Positions 1 to 6,001 of a stretch of DNA of 7,285 nt are shown piece by piece (the first letter of the stretch is position 1; each line of letters starts with the position of its first letter). Below the pieces are notes generated by a model. The model searched no databases, was not told where the DNA came from, and worked only from the letters and a program-made list of their open reading frames with translations. Source of the stretch: Bacteroidota bacterium (GTDB lineage Bacteria > Bacteroidota > Ignavibacteria > Kryptoniales > JAKASW01). The stretch lies in assembly GCA_021789755.1 (NCBI GenBank), contig JAJYJD010000175.1:1-7285 (forward strand), written 5' to 3'. Both the position numbers and the translations under genes were made by a program.

Positions 1-692
1 GACCGCGGTACAGAACGAGCAAAGCCTTCCGTACGATGACCAGTTGTTCGGAAAGCGGGTATTATTACGAATGCAGTCTTCGGGCAGGCACGTTTGCGAT
101 CGACTGGCTGATTCGAAAAGTGTTGAACATCGATCCAGCGGAGCAGCCGGCTATTTACGGACGACTGGAGAGCGAGGCACGCAATATTTCTCCCGGAAGC
201 GACGGGCTCTTTCATCTTCCGTATTTGTGCGGCGTGATGAATCCATATTGGGACGTGGACGCGAGGGGGGCATTCATCGGCCTGTCATCTTCGCACACTC
301 GCGGACATATTTACCGCTCTATTCTGGAAGGGATCGCGTTCGAGCAGTCGTTCGCCGTCAATGCAGTCGAAAAATCTACCGGCACCAGTGTGAATGAATT
401 TGTCACGATAGGTGGAGGTGCCGCGAACGATTTGTGGCTTTCAATCCTGGCTGATGTGACCGGGAAGAAGATCTGCGTTCCTGAAAATATTGAAGCGTCC
501 GGTTTGGGTGCGGCGATCGCCGCTGCGGTGAGTGCGGGATGGTACGGATCGTTCAAGGAAGCCGCCAGAACAATGACGGGGCCTATGAGGGAAATCAAGC
601 CGGGTCAGAAAAGGCATGCGGTGTATTCACGCCTGTTTGAGGTTTACAAGAAAATATATCCGGTGATGAAAAAGTCTGGAATATACAGCTGA
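1..692 (+). CDS. FGGY-family carbohydrate kinase (xylulokinase-like), C-terminal part, 5' end outside window
   Basis: ATP-dependent sugar kinase of the FGGY family, which phosphorylates pentoses, polyols or related sugars in the cytoplasm. The frame is open from base 3, so the gene begins upstream of the window; the ATG at 36 is internal. About 230 residues are visible. They cover the C-terminal actin-like domain: a stretch fitting the second FGGY signature (GAFIGL, seven residues, then HIYRSILE, translated from about 270-330), then the nucleotide-binding GGGAANDLWL segment near 410-440, and the EASGLGAAIAAA helix near 494-530. It ends in a basic tail typical of xylulokinase-like members. The N-terminal substrate-binding domain is missing, so the substrate cannot be named. 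It converges on the hydrolase gene at 754, so the two are separate transcription units. Family call is firm; xylulokinase is only one possibility among xylulose, glycerol, gluconate and similar kinases. Confidence 0.9.
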   Translation, partial: PRYRTSKAFRTMTSCSESGYYYECSLRAGTFAIDWLIRKVLNIDPAEQPAIYGRLESEARNISPGSDGLFHLPYLCGVMNPYWDVDARGAFIGLSSSHTRGHIYRSILEGIAFEQSFAVNAVEKSTGTSVNEFVTIGGGAANDLWLSILADVTGKKICVPENIEASGLGAAIAAAVSAGWYGSFKEAARTMTGPMREIKPGQKRHAVYSRLFEVYKKIYPVMKKSGIYS

Positions 693-721
693 CTTATCGC
701 CACGTTTCTTATAAATCCCGT

Positions 722-742
722 GGCCGGCACCGGCAGGTTTTT
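722..742 (+). terminator. possible weak terminator between convergent genes
   Basis: In the 61-base gap between the kinase stop and the hydrolase stop, GCCG (723-726) can pair with CGGC (731-734) around a 4-base loop, and five T residues follow at 738-742. An alternative longer pairing is GGCCGG (722-727) with CCGGCC (743-748), which puts the T-run in the loop. Position fits a terminator for the plus-strand kinase, but the stem is short, so the call is tentative. No T-run serves the minus strand. Confidence 0.3.
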
Positions 743-753
743 CCGGCCCGATT

Positions 754-1890
754 CTATTTCTCCGCCTGGACTGCAATCTTGAAACTCTTCCACTTTTCGT
801 CGGTCATCATCTCGCCTGCAAAGAGAGCTGCCCCGCTCCCGCCTGCCGTACGGGAAAGGCCGACCGCCTTCGCGAGCTCTTCGGGACTCATTTGTGCAAC
901 TGCGAGCCCGCTGTATATTGGTGCGCCATTGCGTTGCGATTGGACTTCCGCTTTCGTCTTTTCGCCGATCCACGGTATGCCTTCGTTGTAAAAGCCGGCA
1001 TAAAGCATCGGCATAGCACCGTCGAGGTTCCAATGCGACCATTCCTGCCTGACATCCTTCCAGTTCGGGAAGACTGCTGCGGTCATCAGCTTCTTATGCT
1101 TATGCGCGACCGGGATAAGAATGTCGTTCACTATGTGAGTTATTTTGTCGTAACGAAATTGTTTCCATGCCCGGTTCGACGATGGATCCTCGAGCTTCAT
1201 CGGGTCGATTCCCGCCTCCCTCCTGAAACTCTCTCGGCATACGTCGCAGTAACAGTAGTCAAACTGCGGATATTCACGGTCCTGTACGATGTGATAACGC
1301 GGCTGAAGACCGGGCGGCAGTATCACGTCCGGGTAACGGATATAATCCAGGTGAACTCCGGCGAGACCGTCGATCTGAGATAACTCAGAAACCGTTTCCT
1401 TCACGAACTCCCATACCTCGGGCCGAGAGGGACAGAGGAATTTATAGTATTTGACGTATGCCGGCTTCACGACCGACGATTCTCCGACTCGGTTGACGAC
1501 AAACCATTCGGGATGCTTCTCGACGACATCATCGACATTGCACGGCATCGTCCACATCCACGCGTGAACTTCGAGCCCCGCCTCTTTCGCGAGCGGGAGG
1601 ATTTGTTCAAGCCAGGGCTGCCCTACCGGCAGATGGCGGCTTTGGTAGAACGCCTGCCGGCTGTTGTATATCTCGGGGAGGATAGCGCCGATGCCGGCAT
1701 CTCGCATTACTGCGAACCTCCTCTTCCATTCATCAGTGGAAGTCCCGGTGTCAGTTCCAATCCAAACCCACTGTTTGAGTTTCGCAGAGTTGCCGCCGCC
1801 GGTCAGCCGCGGCAACCGAGGGAAATAACTTTTCGCCGCCAGACTGAGTCCGGCCAGCCCGATCACTCGTGTAAACTGTCTCCTGTTCAC
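754..1890 (-). CDS. Tat-exported glycosyl-hydrolase-like protein (family 10-like, GHL10/DUF187 type)
   Basis: 378 residues, probably an exported glycoside-hydrolase-like enzyme with a TIM-barrel fold; substrate unknown. Residues 1-30 are a twin-arginine signal: NRRQFTR, then a hydrophobic stretch (VIGLAGLSLAA). No lipobox cysteine is present. The mature part carries features of the GHL10 family: an early barrel strand with WVWIGT (41-46), AKEAGLEVHAWMW (101-113), KHPEWFVVN (125-133), and the diagnostic GVHLDYIRYP (178-187), whose Asp may be catalytic by analogy. A cysteine cluster CYCDVC at 213-218 followed by F and a GIDP turn is common in related hydrolases. LYAGFYNEG (296-304) is a late barrel strand. 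The start is GTG at 1890, preceded by AAGAGG four bases upstream; no better start is seen, and it places the RR motif at residues 3-4. It lies 111 bases behind rnc on the same strand. Enzymatic class is inferred from family; activity is unproven. Confidence 0.85.
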   Translation of the reverse strand: MNRRQFTRVIGLAGLSLAAKSYFPRLPRLTGGGNSAKLKQWVWIGTDTGTSTDEWKRRFAVMRDAGIGAILPEIYNSRQAFYQSRHLPVGQPWLEQILPLAKEAGLEVHAWMWTMPCNVDDVVEKHPEWFVVNRVGESSVVKPAYVKYYKFLCPSRPEVWEFVKETVSELSQIDGLAGVHLDYIRYPDVILPPGLQPRYHIVQDREYPQFDYCYCDVCRESFRREAGIDPMKLEDPSSNRAWKQFRYDKITHIVNDILIPVAHKHKKLMTAAVFPNWKDVRQEWSHWNLDGAMPMLYAGFYNEGIPWIGEKTKAEVQSQRNGAPIYSGLAVAQMSPEELAKAVGLSRTAGGSGAALFAGEMMTDEKWKSFKIAVQAEK

Positions 1891-2001
1891 GATGCCTCTT
1901 TATGCTGAGATGAATTGCGTCCGTGGGTTATTCGGGTTGAAGAAACACAACAATCCGCCGGCTACGGGAAAGACCAATCCCGCCGTCCCGCCAATTTGTA
2001 A

Positions 2002-2781
2002 TCAGTCGATGCCCTTTTCATCTTTCAGGCTCTCGTAAGCCTGTTCGGCCGCAGCCTGTTCCGCCGCTTTCTTGGTTTTTCCCGATCCCATTCCGTAACG
2101 GGTTTCGCTGACAAGGACCTCGACAGTAAAGGTTCTGTCGTGGTCAGGCCCTTCTTCTTTGATCAAATTGTATCGAGGTGCACCCATTCCGCGTCCCTGA
2201 ACCAGCTCGAGGAGCGCGCTTTTGAAATTCCTGTCGAGAGCCTTGAACATTTCCCTGTCGATCCTGAATTCCCGCGGCATCACTTTTTTGAGCACGAATC
2301 CTTTCGCTGATTTGAGCCCGCCGTCGAGGTAAATCGCCGCCACAACCGCTTCGAAGGCATCGGATACGATCGTCTCGTAACCTTTCTCGATAGTCTGGTG
2401 CGCGCTGTTGCTCATCAGGAGAAAGTCGGTAAGGTTTACGGCGGAAGCTCGCTCAGCGAGCGCATGTTGATTGACCAGGAGGCTTCTGAGGCGCGTCATC
2501 TGTCCCTCATCGAGTTCCGGGAACCGCTCAAACAGGATTTCGGCGACGAGCAGGTTCAACACCGCGTCGCCGAGAAATTCCATTCTCTCATTGGAATTCT
2601 TTCCGCCGTTAAAAGGCATTGCGAGAGCCGAGCGGTGTCGGAGTGCTTCAACGAAATATTCCCCGTTCCTGATCCTGACCCCAAGTGCCCGTTCAAGTTC
2701 GCGTTTCCTTTTGAGGGCATCTTCCTTTTTCGGGGACTTCGGCCCGAAAAAATTTTTCAGGGAAAATCGTGTCATCGGCAC
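2002..2781 (-). CDS. rnc: ribonuclease III
   Basis: Double-strand-specific endoribonuclease that processes rRNA precursors and structured mRNAs in the cytoplasm. 259 residues, somewhat longer than the E. coli enzyme (226), mostly because of a lysine-rich N-terminal extension (about 1-30). The RNase III signature NERMEFLGDAVL is at 64-75. Metal-binding acidic residues align as E65, E68, D72, D141 and E144 (the last two in SDAFEAVVAAIYLDGG). A double-stranded-RNA-binding domain occupies about 184-254, ending with GSGKTKKAAEQAAAEQA. The start is GTG at 2781, about 7 bases after a weak GAG-containing ribosome site; an in-frame ATG at 2775 is the alternative and would shorten the protein by two residues. 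fabF next to rnc is a widespread arrangement, but here the two are separated by 305 bases, so rnc may have its own control. Catalytic residues are intact and the call is firm. Confidence 0.97.
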   Translation of the reverse strand: MPMTRFSLKNFFGPKSPKKEDALKRKRELERALGVRIRNGEYFVEALRHRSALAMPFNGGKNSNERMEFLGDAVLNLLVAEILFERFPELDEGQMTRLRSLLVNQHALAERASAVNLTDFLLMSNSAHQTIEKGYETIVSDAFEAVVAAIYLDGGLKSAKGFVLKKVMPREFRIDREMFKALDRNFKSALLELVQGRGMGAPRYNLIKEEGPDHDRTFTVEVLVSETRYGMGSGKTKKAAEQAAAEQAYESLKDEKGID

Positions 2782-2813
2782 ATTTCATCTCGTTTGTGCG
2801 GGGTCATACCGGG

Positions 2814-2828
2814 ACAAGTTTCACTTGT
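2814..2828. repeat. perfect inverted repeat upstream of rnc
   Basis: ACAAGT, three bases, ACTTGT: a perfect 6+3+6 palindrome ending 33 bases before the rnc start. It could be a small hairpin in the rnc mRNA leader or a protein-binding operator. Nothing in the sequence decides between these, and a 15-base palindrome can arise by chance. Confidence 0.5.
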
Positions 2829-2834
2829 TATTCT

Positions 2835-2858
2835 TTTGCCTCCGGCCGTTCGGGCAAA
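2835..2858. repeat. inverted repeat TTTGCC/GGCAAA in the rnc leader
   Basis: TTTGCC at 2835-2840 pairs with GGCAAA at 2853-2858 around a 12-base GC-rich loop. It sits next to the 2814-2828 palindrome, so the rnc leader RNA could form two neighbouring stems. No T-run follows on the minus strand, so it does not look like a terminator. Confidence 0.4.
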
Positions 2859-2925
2859 CAGGAAGCTCCGGTATTTCAGTGATTTAGGTGGTCTGGCAGA
2901 TGATGACGGGAAGCGGATTTGCCGG

Positions 2926-2948
2926 GATCGGGGCTCTAACCCCCGATC
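2926..2948. repeat. strong GC-rich hairpin in the fabF-rnc gap
   Basis: GATCGGGG (2926-2933), loop CTCTAAC, CCCCGATC (2941-2948): an 8-bp perfect stem with a 7-base loop. Read as plus-strand RNA the stem extends by a G-U and a G-C pair to 10 bp (2924-2950). The 7-base loop on a G/C stem resembles a tRNA T-arm, but no acceptor, D or anticodon arms can be matched around it. No T-run follows on either side. Function unknown. Confidence 0.6.
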
Positions 2949-3034
2949 TCCAATCAGGATATTTGTCGAACCGCTGCTGAATAGTTTCGGTGGGAATATG
3001 TAGTTCGGGGATTCACACATCGGTAATCAGCTGT

Positions 3035-3077
3035 TCCCTCGCAGGGAGTCTCCGGTTCGAGCCGCGAGCATCGGCTC
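3035..3077 (-). other. two adjacent hairpins just downstream of fabF
   Basis: On the minus strand, 10 bases after the fabF stop codon, comes GAGCCG/CGGCTC (3059-3077, 6-bp stem, 7-base loop), followed by TCCCT/AGGGA (3035-3047, 5-bp stem, 3-base loop). Their position after the operon's last fatty-acid gene suits transcript 3'-end protection or attenuated termination. Neither is followed by a T-run, so a standard intrinsic terminator is not supported. Confidence 0.4.
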
Positions 3078-3086
3078 CTGAGATAT

Positions 3087-4337
3087 TTACTCTCTAAACT
3101 TGGTAAACAAGAGGCACGCGTTATGTCCTCCAAAACCGAAAGTGTTGCTGATGGCGGCGTTCACGGTCTTCTTCACCGGTTTGTTCGGGACATAATTCAG
3201 ATCGCATTCAGGATCCGGGAACTCATAATTGATTGTCGGCGGGATCATATCGTTCCTTATCGTGAGAACGGTAGCCACGGCTTCGACGCTTCCCGCGGCG
3301 CCCAGTTGGTGACCGGTCATCGATTTGGTTGAACTTATGTGAAGCTTGTACGCATGCTCGCCGAAAACCGTTTTTATCGCCTCCGTCTCGTTCTTGTCAT
3401 TAAACGGAGTCGAAGTGCCGTGGGCATTGATGTAATCGATGTCTTCCGGCTTCAACCCTGCATCCTTGATCGACAACCGCATCGCTCTTACCGCCCCCTC
3501 GCCGCCGGGTGCGGGCTGGGTCAAGTGGAACGCATCCGCGGTGAGTCCGAACCCTGCCAGCTCTGCGAGCATTTTGGCGCCGCGTCTTGAAGCGTGTTCG
3601 TAGCTTTCAAGGACAAGAATTCCTCCCCCTTCACCCATCACGAAGCCGTCGCGTTTCGCGTCGAAGGGCCTGCTGGCATGGAGCGGATCGTCGTTCCGTG
3701 TCGACAGCGCCTTCATAGAATTAAATCCGCCGATCCCCATCGGGCAAACGGCTGCTTCCGAGCCGCCGGTAATCATCATATCCGCGTCGCCGCGCTCGAT
3801 AAGCATTGCAGCGTCGGCTATGGCGTGGCCCGAGGTGGCGCACGCAGAAGTGGTCGCGTAATTCGGCCCCCGGATTTTATACCGGATCGAAATATTTCCG
3901 GCGGCAATATCCGAGATCATCATAGGAATGAAGAAGGGGCTGATGTGGTCGGGTCCGCCTATTTGGAAGAGGTTTTCCTGCTGTCTCTGGTAGGTCCACA
4001 TTCCTCCAATGCCGCTTCCGACTATTACGCCGACACGGTCCCTGTCTACTTTTTCAAAGTCGATGCCGGCATCCTCGATTGCCTGAGCTGCAGCCGCCAT
4101 GGCAAACTGTGTGAACAGATCCATCCGCTGCACGCTCTTCCTGTCCAGGTACTTGAGGGGGTCGAAGCCCTTCACTTCGCAAGCGAATTTCGTATCGTAC
4201 CTTGAAGCGTCAAAATACGTGATAGGGCCCGCTCCGCTTTTGCCGTCCATCATCGATTGCCAGAACTCATCTACGGTAAGCCCGATCGGTGTCACCGCTC
4301 CGAGTCCTGTAACTACGACACGTTTTCCGCTTCTCAT
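3087..4337 (-). CDS. fabF: beta-ketoacyl-ACP synthase II
   Basis: Condensing enzyme of type II fatty-acid synthesis: joins malonyl-ACP to a growing acyl-ACP with release of CO2, extending the chain by two carbons. 416 residues, the normal FabF length. The Cys-His-His triad is intact: C166 in TSACATSGHA, H306 in NAHGTSTP, and H343 in KSMTGHQLGAAG. The N-terminus RVVVTGLGAVTPIG and the C-terminal NTFGFGGHN glycine-rich loop (398-406) are typical of the thiolase fold. The start is ATG at 4337 with AAGGGA six bases upstream. It follows acpP by 34 bases, so the carrier protein and its condensing enzyme are co-transcribed. Two hairpins lie directly after its stop. FabF rather than FabB is inferred from the acpP-fabF order and length. 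Confidence 0.98.
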   Translation of the reverse strand: MRSGKRVVVTGLGAVTPIGLTVDEFWQSMMDGKSGAGPITYFDASRYDTKFACEVKGFDPLKYLDRKSVQRMDLFTQFAMAAAAQAIEDAGIDFEKVDRDRVGVIVGSGIGGMWTYQRQQENLFQIGGPDHISPFFIPMMISDIAAGNISIRYKIRGPNYATTSACATSGHAIADAAMLIERGDADMMITGGSEAAVCPMGIGGFNSMKALSTRNDDPLHASRPFDAKRDGFVMGEGGGILVLESYEHASRRGAKMLAELAGFGLTADAFHLTQPAPGGEGAVRAMRLSIKDAGLKPEDIDYINAHGTSTPFNDKNETEAIKTVFGEHAYKLHISSTKSMTGHQLGAAGSVEAVATVLTIRNDMIPPTINYEFPDPECDLNYVPNKPVKKTVNAAISNTFGFGGHNACLLFTKFRE

Positions 4338-4371
4338 GCGATTTCCCTTGTGGGATTTTCTCTAATGGTTA

Positions 4372-4611
4372 TCAGCCGACTTTTTGTTTTAAATAGTTTA
4401 TTGCATCTCCGACGGTGCGGATCTTCTCCGCGTCCTGGTCGGGAATCTGGATGTTAAAAGCTTTCTCGAATTCCATCACTAGTTCGACAGTGTCAAGTGA
4501 ATCTGCTCCGAGATCGTTCGTGAAAGAAGCTTCCGGCTTGATCTGTGATTCTTCAGCCCCGAGCTTGTTCACGATAATCTCTTTCACTTTTGCTTCGACA
4601 TCTACTGCCAT
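4372..4611 (-). CDS. acpP: acyl carrier protein
   Basis: Small acidic carrier that holds acyl intermediates as thioesters on a 4'-phosphopantetheine arm and hands them between the Fab enzymes. 79 residues, the standard size. The attachment site is S38 in LGADSLD, followed by the recognition helix TVELVMEFEKAF that partner enzymes bind. The helix end IRTVGDAINYL is also canonical. The ATG at 4611 has the strongest ribosome site in the window (GGAGGA, six bases upstream), fitting the high abundance expected for this protein. It is 24 bases from fabG and 34 from fabF, so all three are on one transcript. No unusual residues seen. Confidence 0.98.
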   Translation of the reverse strand: MAVDVEAKVKEIIVNKLGAEESQIKPEASFTNDLGADSLDTVELVMEFEKAFNIQIPDQDAEKIRTVGDAINYLKQKVG

Positions 4612-4617
4612 GGTATT

Positions 4618-4623
4618 TCCTCC
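4618..4623 (-). promoter_or_regulatory. strong ribosome binding site of acpP
   Basis: Minus strand reads GGAGGA, six bases before the acpP ATG. It is clearly better than the ribosome sites of the neighbouring genes, which suggests translation-level boosting of the carrier protein within a shared transcript. Confidence 0.8.
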
Positions 4624-4635
4624 ATTTGTTTGAGT

Positions 4636-5376
4636 TTAAACTGACATCCCGCCGTCTACCGCAATCACCTGACCTGTTATGTAATCCGCATCAGGCGAGG
4701 CGAGAAAAAGCACCACTTTTGCGACATCGTCGGGTTTCGCAACTCGCTTCAATGGGATCGCATCAGTAACCGCCTTTCGTTGTTCTTCTGTCAAAGCTGC
4801 GGTCATGTCCGTGTCAATATAACCAGGGGCCACAGCATTGACAAGTATGTTTCTACTCGCCAGTTCCTTTGCGATCGACTTTGTGAAGCCTATGATGCCC
4901 GACTTGGAAGCCGCGTAATTAGACTGCCCGGCATTCCCTATCAGCCCCACGACGGAGCTCATATTGATGATCTTTCCGTAACGCTGTCCCATCATCGTAC
5001 GAGCTGCCGCTTTCGTGTAATTGAAGACACTTTTCAAGTTGGTCTGTATGACGGAATCCCAATCCTCCTCGCTCATCCGGAGGAGAAGGCTGTCTTTGGT
5101 TATCCCGGCGTTGTTGACTAGGATATCGAGCCGCTTGAACTCCGCCACGACCTTCCCGATGACCTCGACCGCCGAATTCATGGAAGTTGCGTCGGCTTCC
5201 AGCGGGAGGACTTTCCTTCCCATCGACCTCACTTCTGCCGCCAGAGACTCCGCGAGCTGCGCGGAACGCTTATATGTAAACGCGACGTCCGCGCCGTTTC
5301 TTGCGAGTTCCAGCGTGATCGACCGCCCGATCCCGCGGGCGCCACCCGTCACCAGGGCTACTTTACCTTCCAGCAT
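4636..5376 (-). CDS. fabG: 3-oxoacyl-ACP reductase
   Basis: NADPH-dependent reductase that converts 3-ketoacyl-ACP to 3-hydroxyacyl-ACP, the first reduction of each elongation cycle. With the chosen start it has 246 residues, matching the family (E. coli 244). It is a classical short-chain dehydrogenase: cofactor loop TGGARGIG (10-17), NNAG (88-91), and catalytic tetrad N113, S141, Y154, K158 (the last two in YAASK). C-terminal VDGGMSV is typical. The reading frame also opens at an ATG at 5397, but that site has no ribosome site, whereas the ATG at 5376 has AAAGGA eight bases upstream and gives the standard MLEGKVALVTGG start. With this start the gene overlaps the end of the Cys-rich gene by 14 bases, implying coupled translation. 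Identity is firm given the acpP/fabF/fabD neighbours. Confidence 0.97.
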   Translation of the reverse strand: MLEGKVALVTGGARGIGRSITLELARNGADVAFTYKRSAQLAESLAAEVRSMGRKVLPLEADATSMNSAVEVIGKVVAEFKRLDILVNNAGITKDSLLLRMSEEDWDSVIQTNLKSVFNYTKAAARTMMGQRYGKIINMSSVVGLIGNAGQSNYAASKSGIIGFTKSIAKELASRNILVNAVAPGYIDTDMTAALTEEQRKAVTDAIPLKRVAKPDDVAKVVLFLASPDADYITGQVIAVDGGMSV

Positions 5377-6001
5377 CGACCGGGTCCTTTCGTGCATTTC
5401 GCAAGGAGTCTTTTATCTGGGGATGCGAAAATTGTTTCCGGTAATACTCCAGTACCTCTTTGTATTTCGCGACACCGAGGACATGCTCGAGTTCTATGGC
5501 GCACACCTCGACCATCTTTTTCTCGCTGAACGGAGTCGCCGTACAACACGCCGATTCTCCCGCGCAGAAATCGTCATACCCGATCACATTATCCTCCTTC
5601 ACGATCGGGAAGAGAACACAGTAGAAGGGCTTCAAAGAAAATTGCTGAAACCCTTTCTCTTTCTCCGCGACCTGCAGGGTGCACCTCCCCCTGCCGTCGA
5701 GGAATGCACACTTGTCGTTATACACCTCGGTGCTCACGCAGACTCCCGACGGGAAATCACCGTCTATATCCTCGGTGTTATCGAACCATTTGGTTCTGTC
5801 TTTTGTCTGCGTCTCGTCGAAATATTTATCGACGACGTCTGCATGAGCAAGTATGCGGTCTCTCTCCGTCGGGTCGAGGTAGACGCCGTGGCGACAGCAT
5901 TTCGAACTGCATGCGTTCGGACCGTTCTGATCCTCGAACCCATCAGTGAAAATCTTAAGCTCGAACTTCGTACCGCTTATCTTAATCTCTTGATCGCTCA
6001 T
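5363..6001 (-). CDS. cysteine-rich protein, DUF3109/YkgJ-like putative metal-binding, embedded in the fab operon
   Basis: 212 residues, soluble, no signal peptide or membrane segment. Eleven cysteines at 31, 35, 36, 88, 98, 107, 128, 146, 152, 153 and 167. The pattern CSSKCC then HGVYLDPTE, a central KCAFLDGRGRCTLQ, then SLKPFYCVLFPI, recalls the YkgJ/DUF3109 class of small proteins annotated as putative zinc- or iron-chelating. The cysteines suggest a bound metal or Fe-S cluster; this is inference. The frame continues upstream to an ATG at 6157, but the start is set at 6001 because that ATG overlaps the fabD stop as ATGA, and the extra upstream residues are basic low-quality sequence lying inside fabD. 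The 3' end overlaps fabG by 14 bases. So it is co-translated with fabD and fabG although it has no known fatty-acid role. It might be a maturation or redox partner, or simply housekeeping cargo. Function not known. Confidence 0.85.
   Translation of the reverse strand: MSDQEIKISGTKFELKIFTDGFEDQNGPNACSSKCCRHGVYLDPTERDRILAHADVVDKYFDETQTKDRTKWFDNTEDIDGDFPSGVCVSTEVYNDKCAFLDGRGRCTLQVAEKEKGFQQFSLKPFYCVLFPIVKEDNVIGYDDFCAGESACCTATPFSEKKMVEVCAIELEHVLGVAKYKEVLEYYRKQFSHPQIKDSLRNARKDPVDAGR
5385..5390 (-). promoter_or_regulatory. ribosome binding site deciding the fabG start
   Basis: Minus strand reads AAAGGA with an 8-base spacer to the ATG at 5376. The site lies inside the last codons of the upstream Cys-rich gene. 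It favours 5376 over the ATG at 5397, which has only GCGAA immediately before it. Confidence 0.65.

Noticed and set aside
1960..1984. Terminator for rnc formed by CGGGA (1965-1969) and TCCCG (1978-1982).
   Set aside because: Stem is 5 bp with a bulge, and the following T-rich stretch on the minus strand is broken (GTTGTGTTTC); too weak to call.
2860..2960. A complete tRNA gene around the 2926-2948 hairpin.
   Set aside because: No acceptor stem matching the 3' side, no D or anticodon arm, and the loop CTCTAAC departs from the usual TTCRA consensus.
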